A stretch of 64,000 nucleotides of DNA from Pseudonocardia sp. DSM 110487 (GTDB lineage Bacteria > Actinomycetota > Actinomycetes > Mycobacteriales > Pseudonocardiaceae), in NCBI RefSeq assembly GCF_019468565.1, contig NZ_CP080521.1:9052001-9116000 (forward strand). The letters run 5' to 3'. Under the pieces are notes generated by a model. That model was given only the letters and a program-made list of their open reading frames with translations, did no database searches and had not been told where the DNA came from. Of the stretch, positions 33,801 through 40,868 are shown in pieces. Both the position numbers and the translations under genes were made by a program. Within the stretch, counting starts at the first letter, position 1. Each line of letters begins with the position of its first letter.

Positions 33801-34205
33801 GTTCTGGGAGGCGGACAGGCCGAGGGAGAGCTCGGTGCCGAAGACCGTGCGGACGCCCAGCTCGGCGGCCGCCTCGGCGAACCGGACCACGCCGTACATG
33901 CCGTCGTGGTCGGTGAGCGCGATCGCGTCCAGGCCCAACCGGGCCGCCTCCTCGACCAGCTCCTCGGGGTGGCTCGCGCCGTCGAGGAAGCTGAAGTTGG
34001 AGTGGCAGTGCAGCTCCGCGTAGGACACGCGCTCGCGCGGCTCGCCGACCGGCGGGGCGACGTAGGGCTCTCGCTTGCGCGACCACGCCGGGCTGTCGCC
34101 GCCGTCGGCCTCCGGGCCGCCGCTGAGGCTCCCGCCGTTCCACGCGCGGCCCGAGAGCGCGGCCTCGAGCTCGTGCCACGGGACGTCCGGGTTGTTCCAT
34201 CCCAC
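30864..34205 (-). CDS. dnaE2: Error-prone DNA polymerase DnaE2 (ImuC)
   Basis: A C-family polymerase of 1,113 aa that performs SOS mutagenesis together with ImuA' and ImuB, both encoded at 43-46 kb. The N-terminal PHP domain begins near residue 60 (YAELHCHSNFSFLDGASHPEEL). The polymerase active site includes YPDIDLDIES. The C-terminal OB region (VLVGGLVTHRQRPATARGVTFLNLEDE) is present. GTG 34205 is supported by a leaderless promoter on the minus strand: TTGAAA (34240-34235), a 17-base spacer, TCGAAT (34217-34212), then 6 bases. A canonical LexA box sits in the spacer. Confidence 0.96.
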   Translation of the reverse strand: MGWNNPDVPWHELEAALSGRAWNGGSLSGGPEADGGDSPAWSRKREPYVAPPVGEPRERVSYAELHCHSNFSFLDGASHPEELVEEAARLGLDAIALTDHDGMYGVVRFAEAAAELGVRTVFGTELSLGLSASQNGVADPEGSHLLLLARGPEGYRALCRTISTAQLRGQEKGRPIYDVDEVVADTAGQVVVLTGCRKGSVRQALRAGGRDAAGKELRRLVERFGADHVAVELTHAALPTDTELNDVLAELALDAGLPTVATTAAHYATPRRFPLATALAAVRARRSLDEADGWLPPAGTAHLRSGTEMAARFDIRYPGAVARAAEIGTACAFPIRLVAPDLPPFDVPPGHDEASWLWELIRRGMIVRYGSHAEHPEAVETIRREFEIIEKKNFPGYFLIVHDIVEFCRKADILCQGRGSAANSAVCYALGITNVDAVAMGLLFERFLSPAREGYPDIDLDIESGRREEVIQYVYAKYGRGCAAQVANVITYRPRSAVRDMAKAFGFSPGQQDAWSKQIERWGGPVADVPVEIPDQVVGLANELLGFPRHLGIHSGGMVICDRPVSEVVPVEWARMPGRTVVQWDKDDCAYAGLVKFDLLGLGMLTALHLMLDLVEEHHGKKIQLHELQPTDDAVYEMLARADSVGVFQVESRAQMATLPRLKPREFYDLVVEVALIRPGPIQGGSVHPYIRRRNKLEKWEHDHPLLKGALDKTLGVPLFQEQLMQIAVDVAGFSAGDADELRRAMGAKRSEEKMERLRDRFFDGMAANGITGEVADGIFRKMIAFANFGFPESHAISFASLVYYSAWFKLYYPAAFCAALLNAQPMGFYSPQSLVADARRHGVLTRGADVNLGRAEAILQPDPLSTGGQAIRLGLAEVRGIGQELADEIDAERDRGGPYRDLADLARRVRLTVPQAEALATAGAFGSFGIDRRSALWAAGVVAAVRPEQLPGTAVGLEAPALPGLTDVELTAADIWATGVSPGTHPMQHLRGKLDALGAVRIDALDAIGRTVPPGDPEHAMPRVLVGGLVTHRQRPATARGVTFLNLEDEGGMLNVTCSEGLWARYRTVAVSSTALLVRGRLERSPEGVLNLVADRLQKLALTVPVKSRDFR

Positions 34206-34213
34206 GACTCAAT

Positions 34214-34229
34214 TCGAACAGGTGTTCGA
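34214..34229. promoter_or_regulatory. LexA (SOS) box of dnaE2
   Basis: TCGAACAGGTGTTCGA fits the mycobacterial-type SOS consensus TCGAAC-N4-GTTCGA exactly. It occupies the spacer and the edge of the -10 of the dnaE2 promoter, 9 bases upstream of the start codon, so LexA would block RNA polymerase directly until DNA damage. Confidence 0.92.
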
Positions 34230-34436
34230 GATCGTTTCAACCGCCCGACCAGGCGAATCGGTCACACCACGGCGGGTGGCGCTCCGGTCACTGCGTAATC
34301 CCGATGACCCGCCGAGCCCCACCCACTACCGTGCGCCGCAGCGGCGACGACGGGCGTGACGACCCCGGAGCCGCCCGGCCGGTCACCGTCATCGACCAGC
34401 AACGAGGCCGGCCGCCGACGCGGTCGGTGAAGGTGT

Positions 34437-34495
34437 GGTGGCACCGCGAGCGACCCGATCGCCCACACCTCCCGGGGAGACCGACCGAGGAGGTG
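34437..34495 (+). promoter_or_regulatory. T-box-like translational leader of the AspRS gene
   Basis: GGTGGCACCGCG (34437-34448) matches the T-box core GGTGGNACCGCG. UGGC (34439-34442) would pair with a tRNA 3' end GCCA, that is, discriminator G73 as in tRNA-Asp and tRNA-Asn. AGGTGTGG (34431-34438) can pair with CCACACCT (34463-34470), the tRNA-bound form. CACCTCC (34466-34472) can instead pair with the ribosome-binding site GGAGGTG (34489-34495), so the two helices exclude each other and translation would open on uncharged tRNA. The upstream stem I (about 34300-34430) and specifier codon are not resolved; several GAC triplets are present. Confidence 0.72.
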
Positions 34496-34498
34496 CCG

Positions 34499-35770
34499 AT
34501 GGCCCGCACGCTCACCGCCGACCTGCCGCAGCGGATCGGGAAACGCGCGATCGTCAAGGGATGGGTCCACCGCCGCAGGCGGCTGTCCCGGGTCGCGTTC
34601 CTCGTGGTCCGCGACCGGAGCGGGCTCGCCCAGGTCGTCATCGGGGACGAGGCGACGCACCGGCGGCTCGACGAGCTCTGCGAGGAGACCGTCGTCTCCG
34701 TCGAGGGCACGGTGGTCGCCAACCCGAAGGCGCCCGGCGGCGCGGAGCTGACCGACCCGCGGATCACCGTGCTCGGTTCAGCGGCCCCGCCGCCGGTGGA
34801 GCTCTGGCGTCCGGCACTGGCCGTGGGCCTGCCCACGCTGCTCGACCACGCACCCGTCACCTGGCGCCATCCGGCCCGGGCAGCGGTCTGGCGGCTGGCG
34901 GCCGCGTCGCTGCGCGGGTTCCGCCGCACGCTGGACGAGCGCGGCTTCACCGAGATCCAGACGCCGAAGCTCGTGAGCGGCTCCACCGAGTCGGGCGCGA
35001 CCGTATTCACCGTCGACTACTTCGGCCGCCCCGCGTACCTCGCGCAGTCCCCGCAGTTCTACAAGCAGATGATGGTGGGGGTGTTCGAGCGGGTCTACGA
35101 GGTGGGCCCGGTCTTCCGCGCCGAACCCCACGACACGGCCCGGCACCTGGCCGAGTACGTGTCGCTCGACGTGGAGCTCGGCTTCGTCGCCGACCACCGC
35201 GACGTCCTCGCCGTGCTGCGCGATGTGCTCGCCGGGATGGTCGACACGATCCGGACGGAGGCGGCAGGCGCGGGCGCGCGCCTACCCACCGTGCCCGAGC
35301 AGATCCCGGTGATCCACTTCCGGGACGCGCTCACGCTCGTGGGCGCCGACCCGGACGAGCCCGACCTGGCGCCCGAGCACGAACGGCGCCTCGGACGGTG
35401 GGCGCTGGACGAGCACGGGTCGGACTTCGTGGCCGTCGAGGGCTACCCGGCGCGCAAGCGACCGTTCTACACGCATCCCGAACCCGGCGACCCGCGCTTC
35501 ACGAACTCCTTCGACCTGCTGTTCCGGGGCCTTGAGCTCGTGACCGGGGGCCAGCGGCTGCACGAGTACTCCGACTACGCGCGAGCGCTCACCGACCGGG
35601 GCGAACCCACCGACGCGTACGAGCCGTACCTGCAGGCATTCCGGCACGGCATGCCGCCGCATGGCGGGTTCGCGATCGGGCTGGAGCGGTGGGTCGCCCG
35701 CCTGGTCGACGCGGACAACGTCCGGCGGACGGCGCTGTTCCCCCGCGACCTGCACCGCCTGGCGCCCTGA
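34499..35770 (+). CDS. aspS: Short (archaeal-type) aspartate--tRNA(Asp/Asn) ligase
   Basis: A 423-aa class IIb synthetase. N-terminal OB fold: KRAIVKGWVHRRRRLSRVAFLVVRD. Motif 2 is VFRAEPHDTARHLAEY, where the His is typical of AspRS rather than AsnRS; motif 3 is GGFAIGLERWV. Usual bacterial AspRS is about 590 aa with a GAD insertion, missing here, so this is the archaeal/short type, often non-discriminating. Probably a second AspRS. ATG 34499 has GAGGAGGTG upstream, sequesterable by the T-box-like leader. Convergent with the APH gene, 5 bases apart. Confidence 0.88.
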   Translation: MARTLTADLPQRIGKRAIVKGWVHRRRRLSRVAFLVVRDRSGLAQVVIGDEATHRRLDELCEETVVSVEGTVVANPKAPGGAELTDPRITVLGSAAPPPVELWRPALAVGLPTLLDHAPVTWRHPARAAVWRLAAASLRGFRRTLDERGFTEIQTPKLVSGSTESGATVFTVDYFGRPAYLAQSPQFYKQMMVGVFERVYEVGPVFRAEPHDTARHLAEYVSLDVELGFVADHRDVLAVLRDVLAGMVDTIRTEAAGAGARLPTVPEQIPVIHFRDALTLVGADPDEPDLAPEHERRLGRWALDEHGSDFVAVEGYPARKRPFYTHPEPGDPRFTNSFDLLFRGLELVTGGQRLHEYSDYARALTDRGEPTDAYEPYLQAFRHGMPPHGGFAIGLERWVARLVDADNVRRTALFPRDLHRLAP

Positions 35771-35775
35771 CGAGA

Positions 35776-36666
35776 TCAGGTGCGGGCGATCGCGTCGGCC
35801 GCCGCCAGCATCTGCGATCCGACTGGCTGCAGGCCGATCGCCGTGGCGAGCAGGCCCGTCGACACCCGCTCGACCACGCCCCACTCCCAGATCGCCACCG
35901 GGTCGCAGCCGGTGCGCACGGCGAGCCACCGGGCGCGCTCGCGCGGGTCGCCGTCCATCAGCTCGGCGGGGTCCTCACGCATCAGGATGCCCAGGTCGTA
36001 CTCGGGCTCGGCGAGCAGGCCGTCCGGGTCGACCAGGGCGAACCCGCCGTCGCGGGTCTGCAGGGTGTTCCACTGGTGCACGTCGCCGTGCACCAGCACG
36101 GCCCGCTCCTGCCTGTGCGCGGCGATCCGCCGGTCCGCGCAGACGAGCGCGTGGTCGACGGCCGCGCGCGAGCACGGCCCGCCGAGGTCGCGCCACATGT
36201 GCAGGATGTAGTCGACGAGCCACCGGCCCTTCTCCGCGCCGGTGCGCAGGCCCGAGTCCGGGGCGGGCCGCCACAGCCGGGCCACGAGCGCGCACATGAT
36301 CTCCAGGCGGCGCTCGATCGGCAGGCCCAGCTCGTACAGCGACGGGCCGAGCCGGTCGAGCAACAATGCGTTGCGCTCGACGTCCGACGCGAGCAGCCGC
36401 ACGCACCCGGCGCCATCGGCGAGCCGCAGCACGGTGATCTCGTCGGCCGCCTGGCCTGGGCGCGGGACGAGCAGCTTCAGGACAGCAGGGGTGCCGTCGG
36501 CGAGTTCGGCCTCGGCGACGTAGGCCTCGGTCGGGTCCGGGTACGCCCGGCCGACCGTGATGCCCCAGTCCCGCTCCAGCCCGGCGACCTGCTCGGGGAG
36601 CCCCGTCACCCACGCGCCGGCGCCCGCCTGCTCCGCCTTCGCCCGCACGACGTCCGGCAGCTCCAC
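35776..36666 (-). CDS. Aminoglycoside phosphotransferase family protein (APH(6)-like)
   Basis: A 296-aa kinase-fold protein. AVLKLLVPRPGQAADEITVLRLADG carries the ATP-binding Lys and the helix Glu, VLVHGDVHQWNTL the catalytic Asp loop, and ALVDPDGLLAEPEYDLG the metal-binding Asp. The arrangement resembles streptomycin 6-phosphotransferases (APH(6)/StrK type). The true substrate may be an aminoglycoside or an endogenous hydroxy compound; the organism's resistance is unknown. GTG start at 36666. Confidence 0.83.
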   Translation of the reverse strand: MELPDVVRAKAEQAGAGAWVTGLPEQVAGLERDWGITVGRAYPDPTEAYVAEAELADGTPAVLKLLVPRPGQAADEITVLRLADGAGCVRLLASDVERNALLLDRLGPSLYELGLPIERRLEIMCALVARLWRPAPDSGLRTGAEKGRWLVDYILHMWRDLGGPCSRAAVDHALVCADRRIAAHRQERAVLVHGDVHQWNTLQTRDGGFALVDPDGLLAEPEYDLGILMREDPAELMDGDPRERARWLAVRTGCDPVAIWEWGVVERVSTGLLATAIGLQPVGSQMLAAADAIART

Positions 36667-36711
36667 GTCACGGACGGTAGCGGCATCCTGACCCGGCGGC
36701 GACGGAGTTCG

Positions 36712-37044
36712 TCAGGCTGCCGGCACCGGAAGATGGTCGGCGATCGCACGCAGCAGCGCCGCCTTCGGGCGCGCGCCGACGATCTGCGTGGCCACCCGCC
36801 CACGCACGTAGAGGTTGAGCGTGGGCATCCCGAGCACACCCGCGGCCTGCGCCGTGCGCGGGTTGACGTCGACGTCGAGCTCGGCCACGACCAGCCGCCC
36901 CGCCAGTTCATCGGCCAGCTCGGCGAGCACCGGCTTGATCATCTTGCACGGCGGGCACCAGTCGGCGGTGAAGTCCAGCAGAACCGGCAGCTCGGCGCCT
37001 AGCACGAGCTCGTCGAACGTGTCGTCGGACACCGTGACGATCAT
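36712..37044 (-). CDS. Thioredoxin
   Basis: A 110-aa thioredoxin fold with the active site WCPPC (slightly different from the classical WCGPC) in LDFTADWCPPCKMIKPVL and the cis-Pro in GMPTLNLYV. It would reduce disulfides in the cytoplasm; no signal peptide. ATG 37044 overlaps the MerR stop (ATGA), so regulator and thioredoxin are co-expressed. The coupling suggests a thiol-stress response. Confidence 0.92.
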   Translation of the reverse strand: MIVTVSDDTFDELVLGAELPVLLDFTADWCPPCKMIKPVLAELADELAGRLVVAELDVDVNPRTAQAAGVLGMPTLNLYVRGRVATQIVGARPKAALLRAIADHLPVPAA

Positions 37045-37421
37045 GGGTTCTCCTCCGAGAAGCAGCAGCGTGGGACGGGCGGATCGCCGAGCTGGGCCAC
37101 GAGCTCCTCGCGCACGGCGTGCAGGCGCGCGAGCCATTCGTCCACCTCGGCCAGCTTGCGGCGCTGCACGGCGCGCGAGTCCGGGCAGCTCGCGCCGGTC
37201 GGGTGGCCCGAACGCAGGCACTCGACGAACGGACGCGTCTCCTCGAGTGCGAACCCGAGGTCGACGAGCGACCGGATCTCGGTGACGAGCTGGAGGTCAC
37301 GCTCGTCGTAGTCGCGGTAGCCGTTGGCCCGCCGCCGCGCCGCGAGCAGGCCAAGCTCCTCGTAGTGCCGCAAGGTACGGGGACTCACCCCGGCCCGCCG
37401 CCCCAGCTCGCTGATCCGCAC
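37041..37421 (-). CDS. MerR-family regulator with cysteine-rich sensor region
   Basis: A 126-aa MerR protein. The HTH is ISELGRRAGVSPRTLRHYEELGLL; the dimerisation helix follows. Cysteines at CLRSGH, SCPDSR and CCFSEE are placed like metal- or thiol-sensing sites. GTG 37421 is supported by TAGCGT (minus strand, 37434-37429) 7 bases upstream, a leaderless start. It overlaps the thioredoxin start, so it likely regulates its own operon in response to oxidants. I could not find a clear 19-bp-spaced MerR promoter. Confidence 0.85.
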   Translation of the reverse strand: MRISELGRRAGVSPRTLRHYEELGLLAARRRANGYRDYDERDLQLVTEIRSLVDLGFALEETRPFVECLRSGHPTGASCPDSRAVQRRKLAEVDEWLARLHAVREELVAQLGDPPVPRCCFSEENP

Positions 37422-37477
37422 GGGAACGACGCTAAACCTTGCCACCGACGTGAACGCCAGGGTGAAGCCCGCCACTG

Positions 37478-37534
37478 TTCCGACGAGCGGCGCGTTCGTC
37501 GGAACCTATCCGACGAACGCGCCGCTCGTCGGAA
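37478..37534. terminator. 25-bp perfect stem-loop at the lacI-type gene end
   Basis: Arms 37478-37502 and 37510-37534 are perfectly complementary over 25 bp around a 7-base loop (AACCTAT). Each arm also contains an internal CCGACGA...TCGTCGG inverted repeat. It ends exactly at the stop codon (37535) of the leftward LacI gene and lies 56 bases upstream of the MerR start. No T-tract. Called E7 in the findings. Confidence 0.88.
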
Positions 37535-38566
37535 TCAGCGGGGCGGGAGTTCGCCCGAGCCCCGGCGGATCAGCGTCGTCGGGACCAGGCGGACGCCCGG
37601 TGGGCTCGGGTCGCCTGCGATGCGGGCGAACAACAGGGTCGCCGCGGTCCGTCCGATCGCGGCCGCGTCCTGCGCCACGACGGTGATGCCGGGCGAGAGC
37701 AGGTCGGCGAGCAGGACGTCGTCGAACCCGACGAGCCCGACGGACCACTCCGCGCCGAGCCTGCGCAGGGCCCGCACCGCCCCGATCGTGATCAGATTCT
37801 GCGCGGTGAACAGGGCGGTGGGCGGGTCGGATCGGGCGAGCAGTGCGGTGACCGCGCCGTCGGCGTCGGCGGATTCCCGCAGGTCGTGGAGCACGAGGGT
37901 GGAATCGAGGGGCAGGCCGAGCGACGCGAGGGCGTCGCGGTAGCCCGCGTAGCGCTGCTCGGCCGTCTGGATCGATCGCCGGTCGCCCAGGAACGCGATG
38001 CGCCGGTGCCCCGCCGCGGCGAGGTGCCGAACGCCCTCCGCCGCGCCGAGCGCGTTCGTCGTGATCACGGAGTCGACGGCGAGGTTGCGGGCCTCCCGGT
38101 CGACGCAGACCACCGGGGTGCCGGACGGGAGCTCGTCGGCGAGGTAGGACTGGTCGTCGCCCGCGGGCGCGAGCAGCAGCCCGTCGGCCCGGCGGGCACC
38201 GAACTCCCGGGCCAGTGCGCGCTCCCGTGCGGGGTCCTCGTCGATGCTCGCGGAGAACACGACGACACCGCGCTCGCGCGCCTCGTTCTCCACGGCCCGC
38301 TGCACGGCGGCCGAGAACGGGTTGGCGACGTCCTCGAGCAGGAGGGCGATCGCGGCCGTCCGATCGTCGTTGCGGCGCATGAGGCGAGCACCGGGGTGGG
38401 GGCGGAAGCCCAGCTCCTCGATCGCCCGCTGCACGCGGACGGCCAGCGCGGCCGAGACGCCCCGCTCGTCGTTGACGACGCGCGAGACCGTCTTGAGACT
38501 GACATCCGCGCGCTCGGCGACGTCACGCATGGTCGGCCGGCGGCGCCGCGTCGGGACGCTCTGCAC
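37535..38566 (-). CDS. LacI-family transcriptional regulator
   Basis: A 343-aa repressor: HTH and hinge (RPTMRDVAERADVSLKTVSRVVNDERGVSAALAVRVQRAIEELGFRP) followed by a periplasmic-binding-protein-like sugar domain ending GVRLVPTTLIRRGS. GTG 38566 retains the usual residues before MRDVA; ATG 38530 would truncate them. Divergent from the sugar ABC operon; the gap contains two matching palindromes, so it represses that operon and itself. Ligand likely the transported sugar. Confidence 0.93.
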   Translation of the reverse strand: MQSVPTRRRRPTMRDVAERADVSLKTVSRVVNDERGVSAALAVRVQRAIEELGFRPHPGARLMRRNDDRTAAIALLLEDVANPFSAAVQRAVENEARERGVVVFSASIDEDPARERALAREFGARRADGLLLAPAGDDQSYLADELPSGTPVVCVDREARNLAVDSVITTNALGAAEGVRHLAAAGHRRIAFLGDRRSIQTAEQRYAGYRDALASLGLPLDSTLVLHDLRESADADGAVTALLARSDPPTALFTAQNLITIGAVRALRRLGAEWSVGLVGFDDVLLADLLSPGITVVAQDAAAIGRTAATLLFARIAGDPSPPGVRLVPTTLIRRGSGELPPR

Positions 38567-38613
38567 CCCAGTGTCCCCTCTCGCTCGGCGCGGCCAGCAT
38601 GGACCTTCCTGCG

Positions 38614-38627
38614 TTGACATCGTTGTC
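38614..38627. promoter_or_regulatory. LacI operator O1 overlapping a -35 hexamer
   Basis: GACATCGTTGTC (38616-38627) is one base from the perfect palindrome at 38702-38713 and lies within TGACA-N4-TGTCA. It overlaps TTGACA (38614-38619), a consensus -35 for rightward transcription. It is 48 bases upstream of the lacI-type start, so can serve both directions. Confidence 0.75.
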
Positions 38628-38701
38628 ATCGTGACCGCTTCGTTACCTGCCAATGCCTCGAGTGCCCTTGTGGACCAGCGCCTGGGGTACCAAGGTTTGC
38701 G

Positions 38702-38713
38702 GACAACGTTGTC
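38702..38713. promoter_or_regulatory. LacI operator O2
   Basis: GACAACGTTGTC is a perfect 12-bp palindrome with the central CG typical of LacI-family sites, 33 bases upstream of the binding-protein ATG. It is 86 bp from O1, close to eight helical turns, which suits looping. Confidence 0.85.
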
Positions 38714-38745
38714 TCCCACGTCGATGCTGACGAGAGGTCGTACTG

Positions 38746-39813
38746 ATGAACAAGGCAGGGACGGCCCGCAGACGGGCCACCGCGCTCGCCATCGGGGCCG
38801 CGGCGGCCCTCACCCTCACCGCGTGCGGTGGCGGGGCGGAGTCGGGCGGAGGAGGCGGCGGCGATCGGCCGATCGTCGGCCTCATCACCAAGACCGACAC
38901 CAACCCGTTCTTCGTCAAGATGCGCGAGGGCGCCCAGCAGGCGGCCGACGCGCAGGGCGTGGAGCTGCAGAGCTTCGCGGGGAAGCAGGACGGCGACAAC
39001 GAGTCGCAGGTGCAGGCGATCGAGACCCTGATCTCCGCGGGCGCGGCGGGCTTCCTGATCACGGCCAACGACTCGGCGGCGATCGTCCCGACGCTCGACC
39101 GGGCGCGCCAGGCCGGCCTGATGGTGATCGCGCTCGACACCCAGACCGATCCGCCGGACGCCGCCGACGCCACCTTCGCCACCGACAACTTCCAGGCCGG
39201 CCTGCTCATCGGGCAGTGGGCGAAGACGAAGTTCGAGGCAGAGGGCAAGCAGGCCAAGATCGCGATGCTCGACCTCTCCCCCAACCGGCCGACCGTCGAC
39301 GTCCAGCGCGACCAGGGCTTCCTCCAGGGCTTCGGGATCGAGGTGGGCGACCCCACGCAGATCGGCGACGAGTCCGACCCGCGCATCGTCGGCCACGACG
39401 TCACCGACGGCGAACCGCAGGGTGGTCGTACGGCGATGGAGAACCTGCTGCAGCGCGATCCGACGATCAACCTCGTCTACACGATCAACGAGCCGGCGGC
39501 TGCCGGTGCGTACGAGGCGATCAAGGCCGCCGGCCGCGAGAACGACATCGAGATCGTCTCCGTCGACGGCGGTTGCCCGGGTGTCGAGAACGTCAAGGCC
39601 GGAATCATCGGGGCCACCTCCCAGCAGTACCCACTGAAGATGGCGTCGCAGGGCGTCGAGGCTCTCGCCGCGTTCGCAAAGGACGACGCCAAGCCGCAGG
39701 CCACCGCGGGCAAGGACTTCACCGACACGGGCGTCACCCTCATCACGGACGAGCCGCAGCCCGGCGTTCAGTCGCAGGACACGGCGTTCGGTCTGCAGAA
39801 CTGCTGGGGCTGA
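38746..39813 (+). CDS. Sugar ABC transporter substrate-binding lipoprotein (FrcB-like)
   Basis: A 355-aa lipoprotein; signal peptide with lipobox LTAC at residues 24-27 followed by a Gly/Ser linker, then a type I periplasmic binding fold: IVGLITKTDTNPFFVKMREGAQQAADAQGVEL and NLVYTINEPAAAGAYEAIKAAG. It resembles fructose/ribose-type binding proteins (FrcB). First gene of a three-gene operon under LacI control. Confidence 0.9.
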   Translation: MNKAGTARRRATALAIGAAAALTLTACGGGAESGGGGGGDRPIVGLITKTDTNPFFVKMREGAQQAADAQGVELQSFAGKQDGDNESQVQAIETLISAGAAGFLITANDSAAIVPTLDRARQAGLMVIALDTQTDPPDAADATFATDNFQAGLLIGQWAKTKFEAEGKQAKIAMLDLSPNRPTVDVQRDQGFLQGFGIEVGDPTQIGDESDPRIVGHDVTDGEPQGGRTAMENLLQRDPTINLVYTINEPAAAGAYEAIKAAGRENDIEIVSVDGGCPGVENVKAGIIGATSQQYPLKMASQGVEALAAFAKDDAKPQATAGKDFTDTGVTLITDEPQPGVQSQDTAFGLQNCWG

Positions 39814-39818
39814 TCCAG

Positions 39819-40868
39819 GTGACAGACGACGCGAAGGGCCCGGTCGCCACGGCGGCCGGGCCGCAGCCCCACGGCTTCGACGAGCGGCGGGCCGAGACGC
39901 TGATGCAGCGGGTCCAGCACGTGCTGCACGCCCGCCCGATCCTCGGGCCGCTGGCCGTGCTCCTGCTCGCGATCATCGCGTTCTCGCTGGTGAGCGACCG
40001 CTTCCTGACCGCGGCCAACCTGGGGTTGGTGCTGCAGCAGGTCACGGTGATTGCGGTGCTCGCACTGGGTCAGACGCTGGTGATCCTCACCGCAGGCATC
40101 GACCTCTCGGTCGGTGCGATCGCCGTCTTCTCCTCGATCATCATGGCCAACCTGGCCACCGATCTCGGCATGCCCGGCGTGCCCGCCCTGCTGGCCGGGA
40201 TCGTCTGCGGCACCGCGATGGGGGCCTTCAACGGTTTCCTGGTGACGCGAATCGCGCTGCCACCGTTCATCGTCACGCTGGGCACGCTCTCGATCTTCTT
40301 CTCGCTGAACTCGGTGGTGTCGCGCAGCGAGACCGTCCGTGGCACGGACATGCCGTCGCTCATGACGTGGACCGGTACGGCGTTCTCGCTCGGCGACCTC
40401 CGGATCACCTACGGGTCGATCATCATGCTGCTGCTCTTCGCGTTCTTCTACTACGCGCTGGGCTACACGGCATGGGGCAGGCACGTCTACGCCACCGGCG
40501 ACGACATCGAGGCCGCCCGTCTCGCCGGCATCCGCACCGGCCGGGTGCTGTTCTCGGTCTACCTGGTGGCCGGGCTCGTCTACGCCATCGGCGCGTGGGT
40601 TCTGATCGGTCGGCTCGCGTCGGCCAGCCCGAACGTCGGCATCGAGTACAACCTCAACTCCATCACGGCCGTCGTGCTCGGCGGCACGAGCCTGTTCGGC
40701 GGCCGCGGTCTCGTGCTCGGGACGTTGGTCGGCGCGCTCATCGTCGGCGTGTTCCAGAACGGCCTGCAGCTCGGCGGCGTCGACGTCGTCTGGCAGGGCT
40801 TCGCGATCGGCCTGCTGGTGCTCGTCGCCGTGTCCATCGACCAGTGGATCAGGAAGGTCCGCGCATGA
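39819..40868 (+). CDS. Sugar ABC transporter permease (FrcC/RbsC-like)
   Basis: A 349-aa permease with eight to ten membrane segments. LALGQTLVILTAGIDLSVGAIA and ALPPFIVTLGTLSIFF are the BPD_transp_2 (RbsC/FrcC) signatures, and AARLAGIRTGRVLFSVYLVAG is the coupling region. GTG 39819 lies 5 bases after the previous stop. Overlaps the ATPase start (ATGA). Confidence 0.92.
   Translation: MTDDAKGPVATAAGPQPHGFDERRAETLMQRVQHVLHARPILGPLAVLLLAIIAFSLVSDRFLTAANLGLVLQQVTVIAVLALGQTLVILTAGIDLSVGAIAVFSSIIMANLATDLGMPGVPALLAGIVCGTAMGAFNGFLVTRIALPPFIVTLGTLSIFFSLNSVVSRSETVRGTDMPSLMTWTGTAFSLGDLRITYGSIIMLLLFAFFYYALGYTAWGRHVYATGDDIEAARLAGIRTGRVLFSVYLVAGLVYAIGAWVLIGRLASASPNVGIEYNLNSITAVVLGGTSLFGGRGLVLGTLVGALIVGVFQNGLQLGGVDVVWQGFAIGLLVLVAVSIDQWIRKVRA

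Noticed and set aside
30699..34298. A 1,199-codon open frame opposite dnaE2
   Set aside because: Shadow of dnaE2: repetitive VGEVAVG-type composition, no domain, and the opposite strand carries complete polymerase motifs.
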